Source: Pseudoalteromonas sp. P1-9
Lineage (GTDB): Bacteria; Pseudomonadota; Gammaproteobacteria; Enterobacterales; Alteromonadaceae
Direction: 5' to 3'
Assembly: GCF_001399975.1 (NCBI RefSeq)
Contig: NZ_LKBD01000002.1
Span: 186,001 to 250,000 of the forward strand
DNA length: 64,000 bases
Part shown: piece after piece, positions 1 to 8,331 of the stretch
How the letters are laid out: every line of letters starts with the position of its first letter
Position numbering within the stretch: the first letter of the stretch is position 1
Notes under the pieces: generated by a model
What the model saw: only the letters and a program-made list of their open reading frames with translations
What the model was told of the DNA's origin: nothing
Databases searched by the model: none
Program-made: the position numbers and the translations under genes

Positions 1-857
1 TTTAAGTCATTGTCTGCAATCATTACATTTGCTTGACACACTTTAAGTGCGTTTGCACGGTTGGCGGCCAAACGCGCTTCAAACTCTGCTTCTTTTTGCT
101 CTGTAATATCGCTCGCATATTTCACAACTTTAACGGGCTTACCGTTCGGATCAAAAATCGGATTATAAGACGCCTTAATCCATACATTTTTTCCGCCGTT
201 GCCAATTCGTTTATAGTCACCAGTACAAAACTCACCGCGATTCAATTTTTGCCAAAAATCTTTATAGTCTTGACTCGAAGCGTATTCTGACTTTGCAAAC
301 ATACTATGATGTTTGCCAACAATCTCATCTAATCGATAACCCATAACACTGCAAAAATTATCGTTTGCTGTAATGATTGTGCCATCGAGATTAAACTCTA
401 TTACGGCTTGCGATTTACGAATTGCTTTTAGCTGCCCTTCGGAGTCCGCAGCAGTCAGTTTACGTTCTGTGATATCCGTTGCGTATTTTACAACCTTAGT
501 AACAACACCATGTTCATTGACAATAGGGTTGTATGACGCTTGAATCCAAATCTCTTTGCCTTCGGCATTAATACGATTAAATTCACCGGAGATAAACTCG
601 CCACGCGTTAGCCGAGCCCAAAACTGGCTATACTCAGCATTATTGGCATGTGCAGGGGGTACAAACATGCGATGATGCTGTCCTTGAATTTGCTCTAAGC
701 GATATCCCAACGCATTTAAAAAGTTGGTGTTAGCCGTAATTACAGTACCATCAGGATTAAACTCAATCACAGCTTGAGATCGACTTAAGGCTGCTAAGAT
801 TAAATCACTCTCAGATTTCCCAGATGCTGCGTCTGGTGTTTTGCTAGACCACCACAT
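1..857 (-). CDS. Multi-PAS methyl-accepting chemotaxis protein (N-terminal part, cut by window edge)
   Basis: The reading frame starts at an ATG ending at 857, after a GGAG ribosome site, and runs off the left edge. It begins MWWSSKTPDAASG and has no membrane segment in the visible part. Two PAS+PAC repeats of about 120 residues follow, each with the pattern SQAVIEFN, GYRL, RGEF, W.{1,2}ASYNPI and VVKYA.DIT. A third segment (ALKVCQANVMIADND) looks like the next PAS of MCP-type receptors. The family usually ends in an MCP signalling domain, which would lie outside the window. It is first downstream of cheW, so it is probably a soluble, redox- or ligand-sensing receptor (Aer/BdlA-like) feeding the adjacent CheA. 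The PAS reading is firm; the MCP end is inferred. Confidence 0.82.
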   Translation of the reverse strand, partial: MWWSSKTPDAASGKSESDLILAALSRSQAVIEFNPDGTVITANTNFLNALGYRLEQIQGQHHRMFVPPAHANNAEYSQFWARLTRGEFISGEFNRINAEGKEIWIQASYNPIVNEHGVVTKVVKYATDITERKLTAADSEGQLKAIRKSQAVIEFNLDGTIITANDNFCSVMGYRLDEIVGKHHSMFAKSEYASSQDYKDFWQKLNRGEFCTGDYKRIGNGGKNVWIKASYNPIFDPNGKPVKVVKYASDITEQKEAEFEARLAANRANALKVCQANVMIADNDL

Positions 858-947
858 ATCAATCTCCACCCTTTTTTATTTGATTGCATTTCATCATCGG
901 CTTTTACACTCGCTTAGTACTCACCTGTTGATGAGCTATTGTTTTTA

Positions 948-1451
948 TTAGTCCGGCTCTTTAGAAAGATTCAACACCCGTTTTAAATCTAACAACACAA
1001 CCATTTTTTCACCGACATTGACCAGACCATGAACAAACTCAGTATTTTCAGTATTAGTTACATCAGGCACATCGCGCGCGTCAGACTCTGAAATGCTGTA
1101 AACATCTGATACTGCATCCACCACTAATCCCATAATTTTGTCGCCACTTTCTAGGTCAACTTTGACCACAATTACTACAGTCACTGAGCTATACGGCACC
1201 TGCGGCAAGCCAAATCGCGCCCGCAAATCAATAATAGGGACTATTGTGCCGCGCAGATTAATGGCACCTTTGACATAACTTGGCGAATTGGGAATTTGAG
1301 TTATTTCTTCCCAACCACGGATCTCTTGCACTGCGAGAATATCCACACCATATTCTTCATCTGCCATCATAAAAGTCAGAAATTGGCAGATATTCTCTTC
1401 TTGATTCTCTTCGCTCGACTCGAGAAGATCATTTGCTATCGCTTCCATCAA
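948..1451 (-). CDS. cheW: Chemotaxis coupling protein CheW
   Basis: A 167-residue single-domain CheW protein that links receptors to CheA at the cytoplasmic face of the membrane. Typical signatures are visible: QFLTFMMADEEYGVDI near residues 23-38, EIRGWEEITQIPNSP, GAINLRGTIVPIIDLR and the C-terminal MVVLLDLKRVL. Length is normal for the family. Its start overlaps the end of cheA by four bases, implying translational coupling, and the receptor gene follows 90 bases downstream. The ATG at 1451 is directly followed by a second ATG, so the start could be one codon later. Confidence 0.95.
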   Translation of the reverse strand: MMEAIANDLLESSEENQEENICQFLTFMMADEEYGVDILAVQEIRGWEEITQIPNSPSYVKGAINLRGTIVPIIDLRARFGLPQVPYSSVTVVIVVKVDLESGDKIMGLVVDAVSDVYSISESDARDVPDVTNTENTEFVHGLVNVGEKMVVLLDLKRVLNLSKEPD

Positions 1452-3544
1452 GCTTCCTCACTTTCTATCGGCTCAATTGCAAGCTCAGAAGTGCCTGCTT
1501 TTTTCAGGCCCGCTAATTTGATTAGCCCAGTAATATCAATAATTAGCGATACTCTTCCGTCACCTAAAATAGTTGCGCCAGAGACCCCTTCTACTTTCTG
1601 ATAATTAGCTTCCAAGCTTTTAATGACGACTTGTTGTTGTGCCAGTAAATCGTCAACTAATAACCCGACTTTTTGGTTGTCACTTTCAACAATAACCAGC
1701 AGGCCTTTATCAAGATCTTCAATTGCACCGCTGTGATTAAAGATTTTATGTAATCGTAAAATAGGAATATATTCATCGCGTAAGCGTAAAACGTTTAAGC
1801 CGCCGCCCACGCAATTCACCATTTTCAGATCAATTTGTAATGACTCCACAATAGAAATCAGCGGAATGATGTAAGTATGTTGAGCAACGGTCACTAACTG
1901 ACCATCTAAAATAGCTAAAGTAAGCGGTAGGCGAATCGTAAAGGTTGAACCAATACCTTGTTCTGAAGTAACCTCAATTGAGCCATTAAGCGATTGGATA
2001 TTCCGTCTTACTACGTCCATACCCACGCCGCGGCCAGAGATGTCACTCACTTCATCTGCGGTTGAAAAACCGGGCATAAAAATTAGCTCATTAATTTCAT
2101 CATCCGATAAGTCGTCTGAATCGCTAATTAGGCCGTTTTGAATCGCTTTTTGTTTGATTTTTTGTGTATTTAAGCCAGCACCATCGTCCATAATCTCAAT
2201 AACTATGTTACCGCCTTGATGAAATGCATTAAGTGTAACGGTGCCAACTCTTGGCTTACCCGCTTCTTCCCGCTGCTCTGGCGTTTCTAGGCCATGATCC
2301 AGTGAGTTTCGCACCAAGTGCACCATAGGATCTGAGATTTTTTCCATTACTGTTTTATCAAGCTCAGTTTGCTCACCAAGGAGTTTTAGTTCGACTTCTT
2401 TTCCTAGTTTTTGCGATGTGTCTCGCACTAAACGGGGAAAGCGACTAAATACAAAACTGATTGGCAGCATGCGAATTCGCATCACACTTTCTTGTAAATC
2501 ACGTGTGTTATGAGCAAGTTGTGCAAGCCCTTCTTGCAAGGCCATTAATTTGTTTTCGGTAATTTCTCCTTCACCAAGCTGTGTAAGCATTGCTTGAGTA
2601 ATTACCAGCTCGCCAACCATGTTAATTAGTGAGTCTACTTTATCAATGCTGACTCGAATTGACGTACTTTCGGTGGAACCACTTTTCGCAGATGCTTTTG
2701 CTGCTGGCGCAGGTTTGTCACTTTTACTTTCAGCTGTTGGCGTTGGAGCCTCTTCAGTAACTTGCTCACTTACATCTTCTGATTCAGATTCTACGGGGTC
2801 GTCACCAAACAATCCGCCACACAAGGTGATAGTGATTTCGGCATCATCTTCAACCCACTCAAATACTTCTTTTATCGCCTCTTCGCCTTTATCGGTTTCG
2901 AGATAAAAGCACCAATTTAAAAAACATTCGTCAGCCGCAAGGTTATGAATATCAGGTACATCATCTAAATTCACAGATACGTCGAGCTGACCTAGTTCTG
3001 CCAACTCTTCAATCAAATAAATGGGCTCATTACCCGTTTTAAATAAATGATGTTGCGGCTTAAAAATCACTTCGTAGGTATCAAGTGCACCGTGCTCCAC
3101 CGGTGGATTATCGTTGCTACTTTTTGTAGCTGCTGGTGTACTAGCTGGCTGTGACTCACCCGCTAAAATTGCCTCAAACTTTTCTTTTAACTGAATTGCC
3201 GTCGTTAGGTCTGTTTCTTGATTATTTTGTAAATCACCTAACATTTCGCGCAAACAATCAACCGACTGCAAAAGCAGATTCACATGTTCGGCGGTTAATT
3301 CTCTGCTGCCTTCACGGATTTGGTCTAATAACGTTTCTAAAACATGAGTAAAGTCGGAAACATGTGTGAAGCCAAAGGTTCCACTTCCGCCTTTAATAGA
3401 ATGCGCGGCACGGAAAATAGTATTAATCGTCTCGTTATCTACATCACCAGGTGTGAGGTTGAGTAACTCCGATTCCATGACATCCAAACCTTCAAGGCTC
3501 TCTTCAAAGAAAACCTCAAAGAATTGGCTTAAGTCTATGCTCAT
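1448..3544 (-). CDS. cheA: Chemotaxis sensor histidine kinase CheA
   Basis: A 698-residue CheA that autophosphorylates on the HPt domain and passes phosphate to CheY. Domains in order: HPt (about 1-105) with phosphoacceptor His48 in AAHSIKGGSGTFGF; a P2-like domain (about 150-245); an acidic Ala/Pro/Ser linker (about 250-295); dimerization domain starting DKVDSLINMVGELVI; HATPase (about 360-545) with NSLDHGLE, DDGAGL and GRGVGMDVV; and a C-terminal CheW-like domain (about 547-690). All key ATPase boxes are present, so it should be active. It sits 13 bases after cheY and overlaps cheW. The order STAS-cheY-cheA-cheW-receptor suggests a compact accessory chemosensory system rather than the main flagellar che operon. 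Confidence 0.96.
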   Translation of the reverse strand: MSIDLSQFFEVFFEESLEGLDVMESELLNLTPGDVDNETINTIFRAAHSIKGGSGTFGFTHVSDFTHVLETLLDQIREGSRELTAEHVNLLLQSVDCLREMLGDLQNNQETDLTTAIQLKEKFEAILAGESQPASTPAATKSSNDNPPVEHGALDTYEVIFKPQHHLFKTGNEPIYLIEELAELGQLDVSVNLDDVPDIHNLAADECFLNWCFYLETDKGEEAIKEVFEWVEDDAEITITLCGGLFGDDPVESESEDVSEQVTEEAPTPTAESKSDKPAPAAKASAKSGSTESTSIRVSIDKVDSLINMVGELVITQAMLTQLGEGEITENKLMALQEGLAQLAHNTRDLQESVMRIRMLPISFVFSRFPRLVRDTSQKLGKEVELKLLGEQTELDKTVMEKISDPMVHLVRNSLDHGLETPEQREEAGKPRVGTVTLNAFHQGGNIVIEIMDDGAGLNTQKIKQKAIQNGLISDSDDLSDDEINELIFMPGFSTADEVSDISGRGVGMDVVRRNIQSLNGSIEVTSEQGIGSTFTIRLPLTLAILDGQLVTVAQHTYIIPLISIVESLQIDLKMVNCVGGGLNVLRLRDEYIPILRLHKIFNHSGAIEDLDKGLLVIVESDNQKVGLLVDDLLAQQQVVIKSLEANYQKVEGVSGATILGDGRVSLIIDITGLIKLAGLKKAGTSELAIEPIESEEA

Positions 3545-3557
3545 GCCGCCTCCTGAT

Positions 3558-3920
3558 TTATCGGATGACTTTCTTAATAACTGCTAATAACTGATCTGGA
3601 TTAAATGGTTTTACGATCCATCCAGTGGCGCCAGCGGCTTTACCTTCGGTTTTTTTATCCAGTCCCGATTCAGTAGTAAGCATTAGCATAGGCGTAAACT
3701 TGTAGGCAGGTAGCGCTCTTAATTCTCGAATAAGTGTAATGCCGTCCATAATCGGCATATTCACATCGGAAATAACCGCATCAAAGCTGTTGCCTTTAGC
3801 GATTTCTAACGCTTCGCTTCCGTCTTTCGCTTCTGTTACATCGAAACCGGCTTTTTTAAGCGTAAAACCAACCATTTGTCTCATTGATGCAGAATCATCA
3901 ACCGCCAAAATCTTTTTCAT
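3558..3920 (-). CDS. cheY: CheY-family single-domain response regulator
   Basis: A 120-residue receiver-only protein. The acidic pocket is at VDDS (residues 7-10), the phosphoacceptor is Asp52 in ISDVNMP, the switch Thr is in MLTTES and the conserved Lys is in VKPFNP. It has no output domain, so it acts through protein contacts, as CheY does on a motor or as a phosphate sink. It lies between the STAS gene (12 bases) and cheA (13 bases) and is most likely phosphorylated by that CheA. Whether it binds FliM cannot be told from the sequence. Confidence 0.9.
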   Translation of the reverse strand: MKKILAVDDSASMRQMVGFTLKKAGFDVTEAKDGSEALEIAKGNSFDAVISDVNMPIMDGITLIRELRALPAYKFTPMLMLTTESGLDKKTEGKAAGATGWIVKPFNPDQLLAVIKKVIR

Positions 3921-3932
3921 ACAGACCCCAAA

Positions 3933-4202
3933 TTATTGTTCTGATAAGGCAAGAAAATCTTGCACTCCCAATGTTTTTGCTGCAGCAAATAACGCATCAC
4001 TTTTGCCATGCCACGTAATTTGATGCTGAGTTTCCGCTAGATTTTTTTGCAACGAACAGAGTAGTTGAATTGAAGCGGTATCAGCGCGAGTAACCGAGGA
4101 AATATCCAGATCAATACTCGATTGTTTCGATAATAAATCTAAAAGAGATTCTTTAAGCTCAGAAACTGAGTTTATGACAAGCTCAGCAGGTAACTGATAC
4201 AT
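3933..4202 (-). CDS. STAS-domain protein (anti-sigma-antagonist-like) of the che cluster
   Basis: An 89-residue protein beginning MYQLPAELVINSVSELKESLLDLL and containing the STAS core (SIDLDISSVTRADTASIQLL). The serine phosphorylated in SpoIIAA-type proteins would align in the ADTASIQLL segment. Such small STAS proteins commonly accompany cheY and cheA in accessory chemosensory clusters of gammaproteobacteria. It is the first gene of this leftward cluster, starting 113 bases downstream of the SCO gene's stop codon, so a promoter may lie in that gap. Its exact role is unknown; a scaffold or partner-switch function is an inference. Confidence 0.8.
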   Translation of the reverse strand: MYQLPAELVINSVSELKESLLDLLSKQSSIDLDISSVTRADTASIQLLCSLQKNLAETQHQITWHGKSDALFAAAKTLGVQDFLALSEQ

Positions 4203-4315
4203 AATTTTCTTTCCTTGTTCGCTTAAAATTAAGCGTAGACCCAGAATGAAAATTTGCCAAAATAATATCGATTTAATTAAAGCTAATTAATGCGTTAGCA
4301 GATCATAAATCGATA

Positions 4316-4933
4316 CTAATTGCTGTAGTACCCAATAATTGAGGTCAGATCTTGTGTCATTTCACTTTGATTAATTAACGGTACTTTGCCTTTGGCAAAT
4401 TCAGGTTTAAAAATGGCTCTAACGGCACCATTTGGGTCGACTAGCGTGACGGATGCACTGTGGTCAACTGTGTAATTTTCCGACTCACCATCATCATGAA
4501 TGGCGTACACTAAACCTAGGTTTCGAACAAATGGAAATAAATGCTTATGCTCTGCTGAAACAGCAGTAAAATCGGGGTTAAAGTAATCAATGTACAGCTT
4601 GCGTTTTTCTGCGTTATCACGCTTAGGATCAACCGATACAAACCATACATTTATGGCAAAGTTAGGCGATAACTCTTTTGTTATCTGAGTTAATTTTGCC
4701 AACGTCATTGGGCAAATATCTGGGCAACTTGTATAACCTAAAAATAATAGCGTCCAGTTGCCCTTTAAGTTTTGATTAGTAACCTGTTGGCCATTTTGGT
4801 CTTGCAGCACAAATGGCTTAACAATCTTAGCCTCTTGATAGAGTAATGCGCTTGTTTGCGGAGGTGATTTTGGGCCGCAACCCAAAACCATAAAAATTAA
4901 AGATATAACAATTAAAAGCTTAAATTGACTCAT
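4316..4933 (-). CDS. SCO1/SenC family copper chaperone for cytochrome c oxidase
   Basis: A 205-residue SCO protein with a lipoprotein-type N-terminus (MVLGCGPKSPP: lipobox ending at Cys19). The thioredoxin-like domain carries the copper ligands CPDIC (Cys-x3-Cys) after FLGYTS, and the third ligand His in DHSASVTLVDP. SCO proteins deliver copper to the CuA centre of subunit II at the outer face of the inner membrane. It is the last gene of the cta operon, 9 bases after ctaB, which agrees with the role. All three copper ligands are intact. Confidence 0.93.
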   Translation of the reverse strand: MSQFKLLIVISLIFMVLGCGPKSPPQTSALLYQEAKIVKPFVLQDQNGQQVTNQNLKGNWTLLFLGYTSCPDICPMTLAKLTQITKELSPNFAINVWFVSVDPKRDNAEKRKLYIDYFNPDFTAVSAEHKHLFPFVRNLGLVYAIHDDGESENYTVDHSASVTLVDPNGAVRAIFKPEFAKGKVPLINQSEMTQDLTSIIGYYSN

Positions 4934-4942
4934 TTAAATCAA

Positions 4943-5830
4943 TCACTTATCAATAAATAGTGCGATAAATAGTATCATAAGTTGCCAAATGGAATAGATA
5001 AATAGCTTTATCGCAGACTTTTCTTTGGCAGCAAATTTTAACTCCCAAGCACGGTACATAAATACACCATTGAGTAACACACTTACCGCTAAATAAAAGT
5101 TTCCTGACATACCAATTAAAAACGGTAAAACACAAACCAATGTCAATAAAACGCTATATAACAACACCATTGTTTTGGTGAACTCAATACCATGCGTTAC
5201 TGGCAACATGGGGACTTTTGCGTTTTCATAATCTTTTTTACGATCAATGGCTAACGCCCAAAAGTGCGGTGGTGTCCAAGTGAAAATTATCATCACTAAT
5301 AACCATGGTTCTGCAGACATTGAGCCAGTTTCAGACACCCACCCCAGCAACGGCGGCATCGCGCCAGCAAAACCCCCGATCACAATATTTTGTGGCGTGC
5401 GCCTTTTTAATACCAGCGTATAAATAAACGCATATCCGACTAAAGCAACTAAGGTAAGCCAAGCGGTCAGCCAATTTGCGTAAGCAACTAACATGCAAAA
5501 CCCAATAACTAACAGCGTCATTGAAAAGACAAACGCCTGACGATTGGTCACACTGCCGGTTGCGACAGGGCGCGAATCCGTGCGCTTCATTTTTTTATCT
5601 ATATCGCTATCAACAATATGGTTAATCACCGCAGCACTACTGGCTAATAATGCGATACCTACTATGGTTAACACCTGCTCTAGCAAGCTTCGCCCAACAT
5701 AGGGTGCCAAACCTTGTCCAACCACAGCGGTAAGCGCTAGTAACATCACAACTTTGTGTTTACAAAGCACTAAGTATTCATGAACTTTAGCGCTTAGTGA
5801 GCGCTGAAATTGTAAAACATAACTGGTCAT
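4943..5830 (-). CDS. ctaB: Protoheme IX farnesyltransferase (heme O synthase)
   Basis: A polytopic UbiA-family prenyltransferase that converts heme B to heme O. Visible motifs are the first Asp-rich site NHIVDSDIDKKMKRT and the second region ALAIDRKKDYENAKVPM, with GFAGAMPPLLGW between them. About eight to nine hydrophobic segments are present. I chose the ATG at 5830 (MTSYVLQFQR) because a GGAG-type ribosome site sits just upstream; a longer frame reaches 5869 but would overlap ctaA. The gene follows ctaA by 10 bases and precedes SCO by 9 bases, inside the oxidase operon. Also called cyoE. Confidence 0.95.
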   Translation of the reverse strand: MTSYVLQFQRSLSAKVHEYLVLCKHKVVMLLALTAVVGQGLAPYVGRSLLEQVLTIVGIALLASSAAVINHIVDSDIDKKMKRTDSRPVATGSVTNRQAFVFSMTLLVIGFCMLVAYANWLTAWLTLVALVGYAFIYTLVLKRRTPQNIVIGGFAGAMPPLLGWVSETGSMSAEPWLLVMIIFTWTPPHFWALAIDRKKDYENAKVPMLPVTHGIEFTKTMVLLYSVLLTLVCVLPFLIGMSGNFYLAVSVLLNGVFMYRAWELKFAAKEKSAIKLFIYSIWQLMILFIALFIDK

Positions 5831-5840
5831 AGTTGACTCC

Positions 5841-6833
5841 CTAGCACTTGCTTTTAATGAGATATGCAAGCCGAACGCAGCTTAAAAGTAGCAACACTGC
5901 TGTCATATTATGAATAAGCGCAATATTGAGCGGAATATGCATCAAAATTAAGCTAACTCCCAGCCCTATCTGACAAAACAACACCACCCAAATATGATAA
6001 ACAGCTCGTTTTATTACTGTTGAATAACAATCTTTTAGAATTTTAAAACCAACCCAAAGCACCACAAACGTAGTAACCATAGCCCAGATACGATGGAAAA
6101 AGTGAATCGACATACGCGCTTCAGCCGACAACACTCCAAACTCATAACTGGCGTGATCATTCGGTAATTGAAAAATACTCGTAAATGAAAAACGCTCAAA
6201 TGTACTGGCTCCACACAAAGGGAAATCTGCACAATGTGAGGCCGCGTAATTTGCCGCTAACCATCCACCTAATGCAATCTGCGAAACAACGAAGCACAAT
6301 GCGATTATTGCCAAGCCATAATGCGGTTTTGCGCCTGAATCTCCACCTGGGATGCGTTCTGTAGTAAGCCTAATATAGAGCAAGAACAACAAGCTCATAA
6401 TCGTAAAGCCACCGAGTAAATGCCCCATTACGATGAGTGGCTGTAAGTTCATCGTGACTGTTAACATGCCTAACGCAGCTTGAAATACGACTAGCCCCAA
6501 AATTAATAACGGTAACTTGACTGGCGCTAATCGGTGCTGCCGTTGCTTAAACGCCATTATCGCAATAAGCAAAATAATAATGCCCAGCGTGCCGGCAAAA
6601 TAGCGATGGATCATTTCTTTCCACGCTTTTCCTTGATCGACCTCATGTGTTGGAAAATGTGTTTCGACTTTTTCTAGCTCATGCACTTCATTTGGCACAG
6701 TTAAAAAACCATAACACCCTGGCCAATCAGGGCAGCCTAAGCCCGAATCGCTAAGTCGCGTATATGCACCTAATCCCACCACAATAAACGCAAAAATACA
6801 GCCAAACAGTACAATTTTATGATATTGATTCAT
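5841..6833 (-). CDS. ctaA: Heme A synthase (COX15/CtaA)
   Basis: A 330-residue, eight-helix membrane protein that oxidizes heme O to heme A. The N-terminus shows the family signature GAYTRLSDSGLGCPDWPGCYG; conserved histidines lie in MIHRYFAG, MGHLLGG, IHFFHRIWA and IHNMTA. Paired cysteines (SHCADFPLCG) lie in the second periplasmic loop, as in many bacterial CtaA proteins. It works with ctaB, 10 bases downstream, to make heme A for CtaD. Length and start are normal. Confidence 0.95.
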   Translation of the reverse strand: MNQYHKIVLFGCIFAFIVVGLGAYTRLSDSGLGCPDWPGCYGFLTVPNEVHELEKVETHFPTHEVDQGKAWKEMIHRYFAGTLGIIILLIAIMAFKQRQHRLAPVKLPLLILGLVVFQAALGMLTVTMNLQPLIVMGHLLGGFTIMSLLFLLYIRLTTERIPGGDSGAKPHYGLAIIALCFVVSQIALGGWLAANYAASHCADFPLCGASTFERFSFTSIFQLPNDHASYEFGVLSAEARMSIHFFHRIWAMVTTFVVLWVGFKILKDCYSTVIKRAVYHIWVVLFCQIGLGVSLILMHIPLNIALIHNMTAVLLLLSCVRLAYLIKSKC

Positions 6834-6842
6834 TCGCGCCTC

Positions 6843-7367
6843 CTATGCTCTACTGCGGCTATAATTGAGCAGCTTTTTAAGGTCTTTAATAAGCCCGCGT
6901 TTCATATTATTGTCTGACTGAAGCTGATAATTAACGGGGTACTCAAGCACTATTAAACCGTGATGATCGACTAAATAAATTGCATCTGATTCAATAGCAA
7001 GTGTTTGATTTTCTAGTTGTGTAACAGCATTTTCATGTGCAGTTAAATTGGTCAGCTGCAATGCCTGCTGGCTGCTCGAAAGGGAAAATGCCCCAACATA
7101 TAAATTATGTTTACCAAGCACATCAAACACATTTTTAATTAGTTGCTTTCGAGTTTCGCAATGTTGCGCACAAACCTCTTCCGATAAAGTAACGAGCGAC
7201 CATTTAAGTTGAGATTCCGCCGGCCACTGTTCAATTTTTTGTTCATTTTCAACAAAATGCCCGAAATTAGTTTGTGCGGGTTCAAGCCAATCAAACTTTA
7301 ACGCCAAAAAAGCAGTTAACGCTGGCGCTAAAAAACAAATAATAAAAAGTCCAAGAGTCTTATTCAT
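6843..7367 (-). CDS. Membrane-anchored thioredoxin-like protein of the cytochrome oxidase operon
   Basis: A roughly 174-residue protein with one N-terminal membrane anchor (LGLFIICFLAPALTAFLALKF) and a periplasmic domain. It contains WSLVTLSEEVCAQHC: a Cys-x3-Cys pair after a beta strand, placed as in SCO proteins. I infer a thioredoxin fold and a possible thiol or copper assembly role. No third SCO-type histidine ligand is obvious, apart from YLVDHHGLIVLEY near the C-terminus. The chosen ATG at 7367 follows a GGAAG site and overlaps the SURF1 end by 8 bases; a longer frame to 7400 exists. Proteins at this operon position are usually annotated as hypothetical. Confidence 0.75.
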   Translation of the reverse strand: MNKTLGLFIICFLAPALTAFLALKFDWLEPAQTNFGHFVENEQKIEQWPAESQLKWSLVTLSEEVCAQHCETRKQLIKNVFDVLGKHNLYVGAFSLSSSQQALQLTNLTAHENAVTQLENQTLAIESDAIYLVDHHGLIVLEYPVNYQLQSDNNMKRGLIKDLKKLLNYSRSRA

Positions 7368-8079
7368 GTGCACTTCCTTTTCGATACATAGCCGCACCAA
7401 TCACAATCGCAGCGAGAGCGAGTAAAATCCACTGCAAGGCGTACGCTTTGTGTTTATCTGGCGACATATTAATAACTTGGTAATGAAATTCGCCCAGCGC
7501 ACTGTCCGGCTGCGCATAAAGAATATATGGCGCGAATGGCTGCTGGAGCGCACTTGCAGCAAACTCTGGCGTAATGTATTGCAACCGTTGTCCTTGGCGT
7601 AATTCAAGATCATTTGATACCAAGTTAAAGCTGGTAAAGTTACCAACCTTTAATAAAGCGGTGAGTGTTAGTTGCTGAGGCAAGCTTACTTCTGGTAATT
7701 GCTCTCGATTTAATGAGCCCGCAAACCAGCCAAGATTAACCAGCCACCAGCGTGAAGAGTTTTTTGGTTTCACGGCAATGATCAAGTCGTAACCAAAACG
7801 GCTATTAACCACTTGATTATCAAGCCACCAAAACTGTGAAGAGACTTCGCCTGATAGTGATACTTTAAGGCCCGTTGCAAGCCAATCGCTTGGTAAACTA
7901 GCGAGCTGATACCAAGGAATAACCCCTTGCTGGCTAAGCTGATCTAGTTTTTTAATAATCGTTATTTTTTGCTGTGATCTTTGATACTGCCACACAGCTA
8001 AACTCGCGCATATTAATGCGACAGTTGTTGTACACACTAGCAGAGTGATGCTTTTTGCACTATTCTGGATTAACCGCAT
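7360..8079 (-). CDS. SURF1 family cytochrome oxidase assembly protein
   Basis: A 239-residue SURF1 protein with transmembrane helices at both ends (about 10-30 and 212-232) and a periplasmic loop between them. Family features are AVWQYQRSQQK after helix 1, WWLVNLGWFAG in the middle and the C-terminal NMSPDKHKAYALQWILLAL. SURF1 aids heme a/a3 insertion into subunit I. It is followed, with an 8-base overlap, by the thioredoxin-like gene; upstream, the small DUF2909 gene faces the opposite way. Confidence 0.9.
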   Translation of the reverse strand: MRLIQNSAKSITLLVCTTTVALICASLAVWQYQRSQQKITIIKKLDQLSQQGVIPWYQLASLPSDWLATGLKVSLSGEVSSQFWWLDNQVVNSRFGYDLIIAVKPKNSSRWWLVNLGWFAGSLNREQLPEVSLPQQLTLTALLKVGNFTSFNLVSNDLELRQGQRLQYITPEFAASALQQPFAPYILYAQPDSALGEFHYQVINMSPDKHKAYALQWILLALAAIVIGAAMYRKGSAHE

Positions 8080-8099
8080 ATAGCAAACTCCCTAAACTT

Positions 8100-8318
8100 A
8101 TGTTGATAAAATTAATTATCGTATTCTTATTGTTTTACATCGTTTTTAGTTTGTTTAAAGCACTGTTTTGTATGCTTAAAAGCGACGCTGCTGCAAACTC
8201 TATGTCCCATTATTTAGGGCGCCGAGTGTTATTTTCTGCAATTGTTCTGATGATTATTTTGCTGGCAATGCTGTTTGGCATCATCACACCAAACAGCAAT
8301 CCCTACACTGTTGGTTAG
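8100..8318 (+). CDS. DUF2909 family twin-transmembrane protein
   Basis: A 72-residue protein with two hydrophobic helices (LIKLIIVFLLFYIVFSLFKAL and a second around VLFSAIVLMIILLAMLFG) joined by a short loop containing SHYLGRRVLFS. That arrangement is typical of DUF2909, a family found with cox genes in proteobacteria. I took the ATG at 8100; an in-frame ATG at 8055 would overlap the divergent SURF1 start. It is the only rightward gene inside the leftward oxidase operon, ending 13 bases from ctaE's stop. Its function is unknown. The ribosome site is weak. Confidence 0.75.
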   Translation: MLIKLIIVFLLFYIVFSLFKALFCMLKSDAAANSMSHYLGRRVLFSAIVLMIILLAMLFGIITPNSNPYTVG

Positions 8319-8331
8319 TGGTTATTGACCT

